From Erythrophleum ivorense (lineage: Eukaryota; Streptophyta; Magnoliopsida; Fabales; Fabaceae), in NCBI GenBank assembly GCA_026724425.1, contig JAIUCV010000103.1, positions 1,364,001-1,428,000 on the forward strand: a stretch of 64,000 nt of DNA. Reading direction: 5' to 3'. A program made the translations under genes and the position numbers. Position 1 is the first letter of the stretch. Every line of letters begins with the position of its first letter. The notes under the pieces were generated by a model. That model was given only the letters and a program-made list of their open reading frames with translations. It was not told the DNA's origin and did not search any database. Below, piece by piece: positions 31,961 through 43,142 of this stretch.

Positions 31961-34800
31961 TTGATTTTATTTTATATTTTTAATACATAAAATTAATAAA
32001 ATTTAGTTAAAGTTAATATTTAGTAAGTTTTAGTTTTATTTCTTTAGTTTTGAGTTAATTTTTTGTATTTTTATAATATTTAAATATAACTTGTGTTTTG
32101 TGTTTTTATCTAAATTTTTAAGTTGTTAAATTGTTTAACTTTTGTTAATAGATTATAAATATTAATTAAATGAATTTTATGTTTTTGTAAGGTTACAATT
32201 ATAAAGAAATAAGTTTAGAAGTTCGGGGCATGCAAAGCAACAGCATTAAAAAGATTTGTTGAAAAAGGATAAAAAAGAAAAAGAAAAAAATAGAAAAAAA
32301 AGGCAAAAGAGAAAAAGATGACACTCAAAATCGTTGCTAAAGAAAATGCAGCGCCGTGCTGAGAAATTTAAGCGTTGCAGCACATTAAGAAAAAAAAGCA
32401 AAATGAGACACAACCTAAAATTTTGCACCGCGACGCTTTTGACCATCGCCATAGCTCGAAAAAATACAAAGCGCACCATTTTTTAGTCACGTGTTTTTAA
32501 GGTTTTAAAAGGTTTTCTACACTTCTTCGAGAAAGGCTGTGATGACTCCCTAAGTTTGAAAAGAAAAATGTGTATTTTATGATGGATTAGAGAGTCAAAT
32601 TATCTATTTCTTGAGTGACCTTGTATAAATTTTTATCCAATCAAAGAAAATAACTAAAATATATCATTTGCAATACCTTTATTAGTTTTGAACTTTATTT
32701 GATTTTGATTTTAATCTTAGGAGAAAGGTAAAGATCTACTAAAATGGAATGAGAAAAAAGAAAGAAGTTGAAAGTTTAATAACAAGCTGTTCAAGTTCCT
32801 TCACTACAGTGAGAATGAAGTTCGTTATAGCTAGGTTACCTTCTCGCTATGGCGAGGAAGCCATCTCACTATAGCGAAGTCGTGACTCATACAAGATCTA
32901 AGGAGCTTCTACCTATAGCGTAGGTAGTAGTAAGATTAGTAAGAATCTAGAACCTATAAGTTCTCGCTATAGCGAGAGACACCTCTCGCCATAGCGAGAT
33001 CGGTTATTGAAACGCATAGCTTTGATTTGTAGACTAAAAACGTGATGGGCAGCTAGGGTTTCATCATTCTGAGCCTGGAGGAGAAGTTCTGAAGAGAAAA
33101 ACGCACCAAGGAGCTAGGATTTGAGAAGAAGGAGCTTGGGTTGAAGATTGGAAGCCGAATCAACGCAATTTCACTGAGTTTTCTCATATTCTCCATCTTT
33201 TCTTTCATGACTCCTTATCTATCCGAATTTCTGGTTGTGTTTGCAATGTGTAAAGCCATGTATGGCTAGATCTCTTAGATCCTAAATTTACTTGAACCTA
33301 TTGTCATGTAATGGAGATTTTGCAAGATTAAATTGAGTTGATTAATGATCTGAATGCTTAATCTATCTTTTATACTTCATTTAAGAGTTTGGTAATCTCT
33401 TTTGTGGAATTGAAGGGTTGAGGTTAGCTCTTGAAAGAGAAAAATCTCAATGGACCTGTTAATTAAGCAACTTAGAATTAGGACTAGGTCATACTAATTT
33501 TGTTTTTAGGTATAGAAATATGCTCAAAAACCCAAGTGGTGAAAGGGACTAAATACAATTGACCTAATTAATTGTAAGAGAAGTCTACAATTAACTAGGA
33601 TAAAAGTCTAAGTAGTTCAAGAGACATTTGTGCTCATTTAATCTTCTTAACTTTCAAATTGTTAATTAACCAATTAATCAAGCAACTCAATTCGTGGCAA
33701 TAAGGGGATAGAAACATAAGATACTTCTTAGTGATTAATCTCATTAGAACGATCCCACGCTCAGTACTAGTGTAAATTCATTTTCTTTTAATTCCTTATA
33801 TTGATAGTAGCTTGTCTTAACTTAAACAAAAGTGAATTTCCTTAGGTCTGATTGAGTCTAATTCAATTCTGTGTGGACGACATTGATTCACTATACTATA
33901 AAATGATCTGTATGCTTGCGAAATCCATCTAAAAAAATAATGGCTATCAGGCTGCCATTCTAAACATTTTGGAAGAAGCTTGGGTTTAAGGAAGATTCAC
34001 TGATTAAATCAGTTTTTCTCTTTTTCCCTTACTTTTCATTGTATTTCTTTGCCATTTGGTTTATGCTTTGTTCTTAATATTGTTATTTCTTGTAGTTATG
34101 AGCTAAACTTGTTGATTTGGAATTGTGATGAACTCTAACTTATAATATGTTGTAATTACTCTTTTTATTTGCAATTAATGATATAATTTAATTACTCAAT
34201 CCTTGCGTTTCATGCTTCTAAGTGTGTAGAAACCATTAAATAATTTGGGTAACCTAAATGAATTTAGAAAACGAATTTTAGGACTTGACCATAGAGTATG
34301 TAGTGTGGATTCATGAAATTTGCAATCTTAAGTTGATTGATTTACTTGTAGGATAAGAATATACCTACCGACCTCACATAATCATATCAGGATCTATTCT
34401 TGATTAAGCATCTAAATTAATTACATAAGAAATTATGAATTGGTTAGGGGAATGTCTATATGTAATTTGAAAGATGCGTATAGGTAAATTAGAATTTTAG
34501 GCTATTAATGACATTAAGAGTAAGATGAAGAGAGGTAATTAGTTCATATGAAATATTAGTGAAGTCATAATCCCAAATCATTTTGTTTTCTAATTTTATC
34601 TAAAATGATGTCTCTCATTTATTTTTTATTATTTTATGTTTTTAGTTTAGTTTAATTATATATTACCTTTTATTGTTGGCTTGATTTAGATTAAGATGTA
34701 TAATTTTAATACTTAAAAATCATTTTAGCAATAAATTTTTGTGAGAACGATACTCTATTCATTATTTTATTATAACTACGATATGTATACTTTCTTATAT
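31961..34800 (+). mobile_element. LTR-like noncoding element split by a solo LTR
   Basis: The parts at 31961-32534 and 33955-34800 belong together: they are separated only by a solo LTR with its GGCTG duplication. The first part has GCAGCGCCGTGCTG and GCGTTGCAGCAC blocks; the second ends with GAGAACGATACTCTATTC and ACTACGATATGTATAC. Such words occur near the ends of long LTRs in plant gypsy elements. There is no coding capacity and no target duplication could be fixed, so boundaries are approximate. Confidence 0.45.
32540..33949 (+). mobile_element. Solo LTR, copy 2, of the palindrome-bearing family
   Basis: The element starts TGATGACTCCCTAAG and ends TGGCTATCA, 1,410 bp. It is flanked by perfect 5-bp duplications GGCTG at 32535-32539 and 33950-33954. 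It is related to the solo LTR at 98-1513, in opposite orientation. Near 32843-32999 it has CTCGCTATGGCGAG, the perfect 16-bp palindrome TCTCGCTATAGCGAGA (32962-32977) and TCTCGCCATAGCGAGA (32984-32999). No internal domain adjoins it. Confidence 0.88.
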
Positions 34801-34804
34801 ACTT

Positions 34805-35420
34805 TCAAAAAGAAAGAGCCGTTGCCCCTCCTCTCAAAGAAAGCATCTTTGTTATGGATCTCAACAATTGCAAAATGGTGCGAGCTGCAAGGACTATCGT
34901 AGGTTGCAGCAAAAGGCCTTCTGGAGCTGTACGCAAAGGCAAAGGTACGTATAAAGCAGCACCCACAAAAGGTTTTAGGAGGGATAGGGTGAATTCGTAC
35001 TTCCGAAGGCAGGGCAAGCCCGTAAGCAACACTTCCAATTTTCTCCTCTACTAGAAAAGGACCGAAATAACGCATGCCCAACTTGTGATGCTTAAGTTAG
35101 CATAGTGAATGTTGACGATACGGTTGGAGTTTTACCAACACCAAATCACCTTTGGAGAAAGTAATGTCATGACGCCAGCGATCGGCATAATATTTCATTT
35201 CTGGCTTGAGCTTTCTGGAAATTGACGCGTACTTGAGCCAAGAGAGCACCTTTGTATGGGCGATGACGAGGACGCCAATGCCAACACAAGAGATGACGTG
35301 GACAAAGTGATAGTGGAGTAGCCAGTAACGAAAACAAGGCGCAATTCACGTGTTAGAAAGCTCACGTGGAAATTGAGAAAGGAAGGATCAAATGGGATAA
35401 CGACATGCAAGAGAGGTGTG
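34805..35420 (-). mobile_element. Ty3/gypsy integrase C-terminal fragment
   Basis: The minus strand reads LLAQVRVNFQKAQARNE, then, after a frameshift, RHDITFSKGDLVLVKLQPYR and MRYFGPFLVEEKIGSVAYGL, and in another frame LLKPFVGAALYVPLP and VLAARTIL. This is the end of a gypsy integrase (GPY/F-type module) leading into a degenerate chromodomain-like tail. Several frame changes and stops make it nonfunctional. It lies on the 5' side of the RT fragment on the same strand, the wrong order for a single element. Confidence 0.75.
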
Positions 35421-37076
35421 GATTAGATTATTCTCCATCTGGATTTTCTCTTCTTTCTGGATCCAACTCTAGATTTCTCTTCAGTTAGTTCTTAGTAGTG
35501 GTGCATTGCTATAAAACGCATTAATACTATATAGCATTGATTTTGTTAAGAATAATAGAATCTTTCACTGAGATTTGATTTCTTCTCTGTGGGAGTGTAC
35601 GCGATTGTTGAGATCCATAACAGAGAATATTTTTCATGATAAAAATTAAATAAATGTATGAGAATTGTGTATCTAATATTTGTAAAAAGATTACGATATT
35701 TTGTGTTTTGGTATAGAACTAATGAAAACATAAATAAGTTGAATTAAAAATAAAGGCTATAAATGGCAATAATATAAATCTAATAATAAAAATATATCTG
35801 GAGTTTAGTTAAAATAAGAAGGTCTTTTAAGATATATTAAATTTACAATGGCCATAACTATTTTTAAAAGTATCCCTCAAGATTCTTGTGAAACGCAACT
35901 GTATTTTTTCAAAAAAATACTAAAAGAATTATCATGAAAATATTTAACCAAACATATTTTTTTTTATTGAATTAAGCAAAAGCCATAGTAATCCCAAAGG
36001 CACTTTTAATTTCTCAAAATCCTTTCAATAATTTTAACTATAAGACATAGTAAAAATTTATTTAATAATTTATATGTTAAGAACGCATGGCACCAACAAA
36101 GAATCTGTAGCTTAAAAAAAAAAAGAATGATATTACTCAAATAAATAAATATTATATTAAAAGTTTCAGAATCACATTGTTAAGCAATTCAGAGAAAATG
36201 TTAATTACAAAAAACTATGTCTAGTGAAATGCGACAGAGACCTATTTATATTAAGAAAAAAGAATTAATTAATCATGACTTCAATTAAATTAATATACTT
36301 CTTTCATTTAAGTCACATTACTCAAAATGATTTGTTATCAGCAAAGTTGTATTGTTCAGATTAATTTGTTAACTTAGTACAGTGTATGTAATTTAACGGA
36401 ATTTAAATTTTTTTCAATCATAAGTTTTTAGATCTCAACAATACAAATTAAATTATTTTTGAACTTATGAGGAGTTGAGACCTACAAAGTAATTATAACG
36501 TTTATGGCCTTAATTTTATTATTTCTAAAATTTGAATTACACCCAATCTATATATATATATATAATGTGATAATAAATTAATTCATTTTTGAAAATAAAT
36601 TTTAAATAAAATATGAATTGATATATGTTGATGAGCTTCAAAGTGACCTTTATAATACCATGTACGCATGTGACTTTTTGACCAAGGAACAACGAAAAAA
36701 CAAAGAGAAACTGGAGTAAAATTACAACTCGTTACGCATGTGCGCATGTGACTTGATGGTTCACGTTCAAACTTACCCTTATCCGTGTGCCAATTAGCGT
36801 GTGGTCTAGGAACACATTCCTCATTTTAAGAATTTGTTACGTATATAGAATAAAAAAAATTATTTTAAAAGAATAAATAAAAAAATAACTTTGATAATAA
36901 AAATATTTTTAGTATTTTTTTAAAAAAATTTATAAAAAGTAATAAGATACCATTAAATAATAATTATAAAAATATAATAAATATTATATAAAATTGATAG
37001 TTGGTGGAACTAAATTATAATCCTTATCAATAAATCATTGCCGCAGAAAGAAGTTGTCAACACATATATTTTTACG

Positions 37077-37303
37077 AAAAAATTACATTTGAGGATTTAA
37101 ATTTAAAATTGTTATATTAAAAAGATTTAAATTTTAAAATTATTCTAAAAAATTCAAGAACAAAAAATTTTAATTTAAGATCTTGATCTATAATTTTTTT
37201 ATGTAGTTTAAATTTTTTATTTTTATATCTTCAAAATAATTTTAAAATTTAAAATTCTTTAATATAGATGTATTAAACTTGAAATCTTCAAATATAGTTT
37301 TTT
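37077..37303. mobile_element. Foldback MITE
   Basis: The two halves are near-mirror complements. AATTACATTTGAGGATTTAA at the left pairs with the region ending CTTGAAATCTTCAAATATAG at the right, and AAATTTTAAAATTATTCT pairs with TTCAAAATAATTTTAAAATT. Arms are about 105 bp with a very short loop. Confidence 0.6.
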
Positions 37304-37407
37304 CTTTCTCGATCTATATATTTATTTCCCTTTGATTGAAAAGTGAAAAGTCACATGAAAGTTAAAATAAGCATGGTTAATTTTTTTTTAAAATAGATTA
37401 AAGTTAG

Positions 37408-37740
37408 AGTAAATTATACAGATTTACATTGAGTTTTATTGAAATTACGTAACTCTTTCTTTCTTTGTTAAAATATATAAAAATTTCTCTAATAATAAGA
37501 AGTTATGCTATAATTTAGTTTAATTTTAAATTTTTTAATTAAAATACTTTTTATTAACCTAAATATGCATATATATATATATATATTAAACTGAAAAAAA
37601 TTAATTAAGGGTATTTTGATCAAAAAAATTTAAAATTAAAATAAAGTATAAGAATTTTTTGGTTCATGAGAAATTTATATATTTTAAAAATTAAAAAAAT
37701 TGTGTAATTTTAATAAAATTAAAGAGATATATAATTTACT
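37408..37740. mobile_element. MITE of the AGTAAATTATA family, copy at 37.4 kb
   Basis: The left end AGTAAATTATACAGATTTAC and the right end, read in reverse, AGTAAATTATATATCTCTTT, continue as an inverted match for about 70 bp to AAAATATATAAA. Total length 333 bp, no coding. Confidence 0.65.
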
Positions 37741-38009
37741 GTTGAAGTTATATAATCTGATTACAATCGCATTATTAGGTCGTTGCTCTCAGATCAATAT
37801 AATATAGCGTTTTGACTGAAATTTTCAATGCGTCTATATCATAAGAAAAACGAAAGTGCTCGTAAATTCCTGCGTCTTCTAAACAAAGGGGCTCGTGTGC
37901 ACATCCACATTTACTTTCGGATTTAATTGTATATTTAAGATCCAGAGTTTTAAATTCATGGGGGTCTTTAATTGCATTTTGTTGGCATCACATGTTTCCC
38001 AATTACGAC

Positions 38010-38042
<33 letters not shown>

Positions 38043-39239
38043 GAATATTATTATAACTTTAACACTTGAAGTTCACGTTCATCTTAAGAAAAGGACGAGT
38101 GACGATTTAATTAATCAATAATGAAAATGATGCTCAGAAAAAAGAAAACAACAAATCTCGCGGAAATTTTCAAATTTCAAAATATATGTAGCAGGCCATC
38201 AAATCATAAGGACCTCTTTCAGAAAGAAACCATGGGACAAGAGATACTGAAACCTCTTTAGTTGTATTATCTCCTTAATTTCAATCGTTAGAAAAACCTC
38301 ATAACTTTAAAGCTATTAAGTAAATTCATCTTAATTATAAATAAAAATATTACGTAATTAATATCTATAATATATCCCGGCTAATTAAGAATAGAAGGGA
38401 CTTGAAGTGAATAAAATTGAATAGATGACCAATTAAAAAACCATGTGTATTTATTATCAAGGGGAGGAAAATGAAATGTCACTGTACTGTCAGGCGTAAG
38501 CCGTCTCTACGTTCGTTGATTATTCTTCTTCGCCTGCTCAAGTGACGACTGACGGCCCAGTTATTACGTGTTCCTACCCAAACATTTGACTTTTCAATCC
38601 TCGCTCGTTTATAATGGCAAAAAATTAAAAATAAAAACTTAATGCTAAGTAACATTTTTTCAAAGGATATTTAAATGATATAGTTATTTTTTATTTTAAA
38701 AATTTATATTTTCTTTTTAATCAAAAGATGTACTATAATGTCTTTTACAGTAAAAAAAAAAAGAATTATAATTATTCATATTTTGATTATAATTATACTT
38801 CTTTTAATTAAAATATTTTTATATATTATTTGTACAATATAACATATATATGTTGTTGGTTAATATAAAAATAATTAATTGTTTAAATTTATAATAAATT
38901 AAATTTATATTTTAACAACAAAATATGATATTGAAATATAAATATTTTTCATAAAAACTAATATTATTCTAAAAAATATTTTGATAATATTTTAGTTTTA
39001 CAATATATATTCATTTATTTATAATATATATATATATATATATTTAAAAGGACAGTAATTTACTCACAATTTTAATGTACCTATATTCTATTTCCTGTAA
39101 AAAAAAATACAGAAAGTGGGGCCATCATACTATTTGCTGCGGAACATTCACATTCAAAATCCATCTGCATCTATGAATGTGAGAAGAAAAAACCAAACAT
39201 ATAAGAACTGGTCAACGCCGCTGTGAGAAACGAAATCCC

Positions 39240-39245
39240 TATAAA
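39240..39245 (+). promoter_or_regulatory. TATA box of the second SAUR gene
   Basis: TATAAA in the context CCCTATAAAGATAAATGG, 130 bp before the ATG, is followed by a CT-rich leader (CTCTCACTCTCTCCTCCC near 39295) typical of plant 5' UTRs. Confidence 0.65.
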
Positions 39246-39374
39246 GATAAATGGAAACCTCTCAATTATATATCTCTCTTAGATTCTTTTTTTCTCTCAC
39301 TCTCTCCTCCCACACATGCACGCATCGTTTCGTCGCTGAAATCTATTATTACTCGTGCTCGTGCTTGTGTTTGA

Positions 39375-39845
39375 ATGGAGACTGTGAAGAGAATGTGCCT
39401 GAGGGTTTGGGGTGAATATTGCCGTTGCAGGCGACGCCATGAAGATGGATCTGGCAGCTACAGTATATTACGTAACCACAAGATAACATCAGAAAAACTG
39501 AGGCAAAAGAAGAGAAGCAAAGTGGTTCCACGGGGTTGTTTTTGCGTCTACGTTGGGCCAGAGAGGCAGAGATTCGTGATCAAGATCGAGCTTGCCAATC
39601 ACCCATTGTTCAAGACCCTGCTAGAAGATGCTGAGAATGAATATGGGTTTCATAGCCATGGCCCCATATGCCTTCCTTGCGATGCTGATTTTTTCTGTGA
39701 GGCATTGGCAGAGATGGGGAGCACTGGTTTTAATTCCTCGGTTTTCCACACTCCCACGTTATCTCATCGCTCTAATAAAAACAAATGGGCTCGCCAGCTT
39801 TTCAGGACCCCTCGAGCTCTTATGCTTAAGTTGAATCACTTGTAG
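39375..39845 (+). CDS. SAUR family auxin-responsive protein
   Basis: This is a single-exon 156-residue SAUR. The core spans about residues 50-115: VPRGCFCVYVGPERQRFVIK, NHPLFKTLLEDAENEYGF, a Leu-Pro-Cys and a DADFFCEALAEM block. The N-terminal 50 residues are basic and Cys-rich near CRCRRRHED; the tail is variable. Core words align closely with the SAUR at 25618-26079 (FxVYVGxxRQxFxIK, NHPLFKxLLxDAExEYGF), while the N- and C-termini do not, so the two are older duplicates rather than recent copies. Family knowledge: auxin-induced promotion or restraint of cell expansion through PP2C-D phosphatases. The ATG follows a TATA box and CT-rich leader at a normal distance. The exact SAUR clade is not assigned. 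Confidence 0.93.
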   Translation: METVKRMCLRVWGEYCRCRRRHEDGSGSYSILRNHKITSEKLRQKKRSKVVPRGCFCVYVGPERQRFVIKIELANHPLFKTLLEDAENEYGFHSHGPICLPCDADFFCEALAEMGSTGFNSSVFHTPTLSHRSNKNKWARQLFRTPRALMLKLNHL

Positions 39846-40971
39846 ATATATATTTTTTTGTACTTAGATTTTCTTTTTCTTCAATGTTTGGTTATATACA
39901 GGATTTTCTGTTGTCACTAATAGTATTCGGATGAACCGAAAGGCCCAATTTGTCTCTTGGTTAATTTCTCATAACTTTTTTATCAAGCGTATTAAAATGA
40001 TCCTTTATTTTTATTTTGTCTTTATAAGTGTTCTAAGTGGTTAAATTTGTCAATTTAATTTAATTATTAATGTATTTATTGTAATTATAAATTGTAAATT
40101 TCACAATTTATATTTTTTCCTATTTGATTCAGGTAGACATTTGATTCTAACTTAATCTTTGGTTCTAAGTTGATTAGGTTAAATTATTTACTTTATTAGT
40201 TTTAGAAAAAAAAAGAGATAATTTTTTTCTCTTTATGAATTGATATATATTTTATTGGATTCATATAGGTTTATATACATATGAGATTGAATACAAAAAA
40301 CGAAATGATCTAACTTAATCAATCTAGTATTAATGGATTATGCTAAAATTAAGGGTCGATTTAAACAAAATAAGAAAAAAATGTAAAATAGGAAAATTTA
40401 CAATTTATAATTATACTAAATACATTAACTTAATTATTGTTGAAATAGTTCTAACTGTTGTTAACTTTGGTAATTGCTTTATAACTTTTAGGAATTTTAG
40501 AAATTTAATAACTATCAAAGCCAATGCTAATAATTACATGAAATGTCATTTTAGTACAATTAAAAACCATTTTTTTAATCGATGATTGAATTAATGGACA
40601 CAATAATTTAGCACTTTATTATATGAAATGAAAAATAAAAGATTATTTTAATGTGTTTGAATAGTATGAAACTTCAAATAAAGTAAAGGAAACAAAATAT
40701 TAATTTAACCTTATTTTCGTGCAGTCTAGGACATGCTGGGACAGATTAGGAATACAAATGGATTAATCCAAGCAAAGGGAACATCACTCTCTATTATCCT
40801 TCATGCTCCTTTCCAATTTCAACAAGTAAACTTGAGAATAAGATTATTCCCCCAACGACAACAACAGAACACTAATTTATAGCAGATGCACATAGGCTTA
40901 ATTAAACAATTGAATACCTTTATTGGACATGTAACACAATCAATGCAAATTATTCAATGGTTCAAAGGTTT
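39846..40971. other. Intergenic DNA between SAUR and BAHD gene
   Basis: This holds the 3' flanks of the convergent SAUR (plus) and BAHD (minus) genes. AT-rich, no gene or repeat recognised. An 81-codon open stretch at 40340-40585 has no features and AT-driven composition. Confidence 0.6.
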
Positions 40972-43142
40972 TCATAATTGCATCAGAGTTTCAAAGATAT
41001 TCATGCCAGAAGCAGGCAAACCCAGAAGCACATTTATGTTCTTCCTCTCTTCCCCATGTGACAGGAACAAAATGACCTCTTTCTCTGGCAAGGTCACAGG
41101 CCCAGAACACAAAGGTTCTCCCCAGCCAAAATCTGTGGTGTGGAAAGACAACCTAGTCCAAGTTGTAATCAAAAGTGTTGTTGTTAAGGAAGGCCTAGCT
41201 CTGGTTGTTTCAAAATAGTCTATAGCTGATCTCATGTAGCTATCTGTGACCATATCAATTGCCTTTTGAATTAACCCAACTGTGAATGATTGAGGGTTCT
41301 TCAATAACTCACCTGCCTTGCACACTGAACTTGTCAACACAATGGCATTTCCAAAGTACCCTTCTGGTATTCGGGGAACAAATCTGGACCGTCCATCAAC
41401 AGCAAAGAGGAGCTTGGTTTGCTGATCAGGATGCATCCTCAAGGCTTCAGTTCGAGCTCTCCACACAAAAGCAGAGAGGGCTTCAAAAGCAGAGCACTTC
41501 TCAAGAACCCCATCTTCCATGGCCTTTTTCTTGAGTAGCCCAAGTTTCTCTAGATCAAAATAGAAGGACTTGTAGAGCATATCTTCTTCCTCATATAGTT
41601 TACTGGTATCTGATATGTCTTCAATCTCAGCAAATTCATTGTGTGGGAACTCTATTTTAGGAGGATAGCGTGCTTTGAGTATGGTCCGATCAAGAAATGG
41701 TGGAATCTTTAGGTCCAAGCCTCTTGCAGTCTCACTCCATGCATTTACAAATTGCATAGCACATAGTCCATCTTTCATACAATGGTTCATGGCTAGCCCC
41801 AAAGTAAATCCTCCACATTTGAATTTTGTCACCTGGAACATGTGGTTAGCTTTGGGCTATGTTATTTTATTTGTTGACAATATATATATAAAGAAATGCA
41901 ATATTTTCCCCCTGCTGTTATGATCAGAATCAGAAAGCTAAATATGCAGAAGATAACAAAAATTGAACTTTTTTAACAGCTCGGCTTTATGAACTACACC
42001 ATGAATGCACATGGTATGGTATAAAAACCATGGTATGTAAGATAACCATATTTGAAAAGTATTTGATATATTGTTACTTTGATCTTAATAAACTTTGATT
42101 TTACTTAATATCTAAGATATTTATATTTAATATATTAATATTTAAGATATCAAGTATCATTCAAAATATCAACGTTATAAGATAAAATTATTTTGAATAT
42201 AATCTCATATTGTGTAAAAACTCTAAATGTCTCTTATTATATCTTTTTAGTTTCGTTAATTTTTATAGAATTTTAATGATTTTTTTCTATAATAATTTTC
42301 AAATATCATTTCAAATATTGACATCTTAAATATTATGGTATATCAAACTTTGATATCTTATATTATAATATTTTAAATATCATTGCATGTGAAATAAGAT
42401 TACACTAAAACGCATGTAATAAATAAAAATTGTTATAAAAACAATAAAAAATAGTATTTTAAAAAATTTTACAAAGCTAAAAGTAGTGTCACATAAAATT
42501 TCTATGATTTTTCGAAGTATAAAATACGTAAAAGTCTAGAAACTTGGATGACATGTGTGATATTTGGACATCATTGTACCAGGAGATTAATCCAAATACA
42601 AGGGTTATGGTGACAGCGTATCAAACTTTTCCTGCATTTATATAACTTCAAGGAACTTCATTGGTAAGAAGGGTATATTTGTTCAACTAATAAAGACAAA
42701 CCTGAACGGCCATAAGAGGCATCTCAAGTATGTTCCTCGCACCTGGGATGCCATAAACCAGTTTCCCAAGAGTTGAAGGATCAGGCTTTGTTATGTCTCC
42801 TAATTCCTCTATGTCGTTGTTTGCTTCAGCCTCAACAAACACTGCACCCTCCCCTGTACAATCTACTATCAACTTTCCTTCTGGGCTGATAATTAACCTG
42901 CCAGCCATAGGGTAATAAGGAACAAGAATCTTCGACAAGGCATCTCTAATAACTATTGCTGCACCCTCATTCCCTCTAGAAGCAGCTTTAAAACAGTAAA
43001 CGGTGCGAACTGGAACTGCAATGTTCTGGTCAAGGTTTGAAAGGAAGTAGAGACCCTTCTCTGTTTCCTCTGCAGGTGGAACCAGAGTTGGTTCTCCTTG
43101 TTTCACATCAAGCTCGAAGTTAAAACTTTTTGCACTTGCCAT
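40972..43142 (-). CDS. HHT1: BAHD acyltransferase, omega-hydroxypalmitate O-feruloyl transferase-like
   Basis: Two exons on the minus strand, 43142-42702 and 41832-40972, join in phase 0 at GT-AG borders and give 433 residues, close to the usual 430-460. The BAHD signatures are HCMKD at residues 164-168 (catalytic HxxxD) and DFGWG at 381-385. Surrounding words (PAEETEKGLYFLSNLDQN, ITKPDPSTLGKLVYG, CSAFEALSAFVWRART, KLLFAVDGRSRFVP, YMRSAIDYFE) are those of the ASFT/HHT subgroup. That subgroup moves feruloyl from feruloyl-CoA to omega-hydroxy fatty acids and fatty alcohols for suberin in the cytosol. The start is taken as the ATG in ATGGCAAGTGC, because the upstream 21 codons look like 5' leader (pyrimidine-rich on the plus-strand complement) and the family begins here. 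The 869-bp intron is AT-rich. No lesion seen. Substrate choice is inferred. Confidence 0.9.

Larger units (their letters stand above)
35421..39230. other. Intergenic DNA with MITEs
   Basis: AT-rich and without genes. It contains a foldback MITE at 37077-37303 and an AGTAAATTATA-type MITE at 37408-37740 (listed separately), an (AT)n tract at about 38018-38041, a short repeat ACGCATGTG near 36664 and 36735, and a less AT-rich block at about 38475-38610 with TTACGTGTT and TTTGACTTTT words, some 770-900 bp upstream of the second SAUR. Confidence 0.6.

Noticed and set aside
41286..41534. Plus-strand open frame
   Set aside because: It is the antisense shadow of BAHD exon 2.
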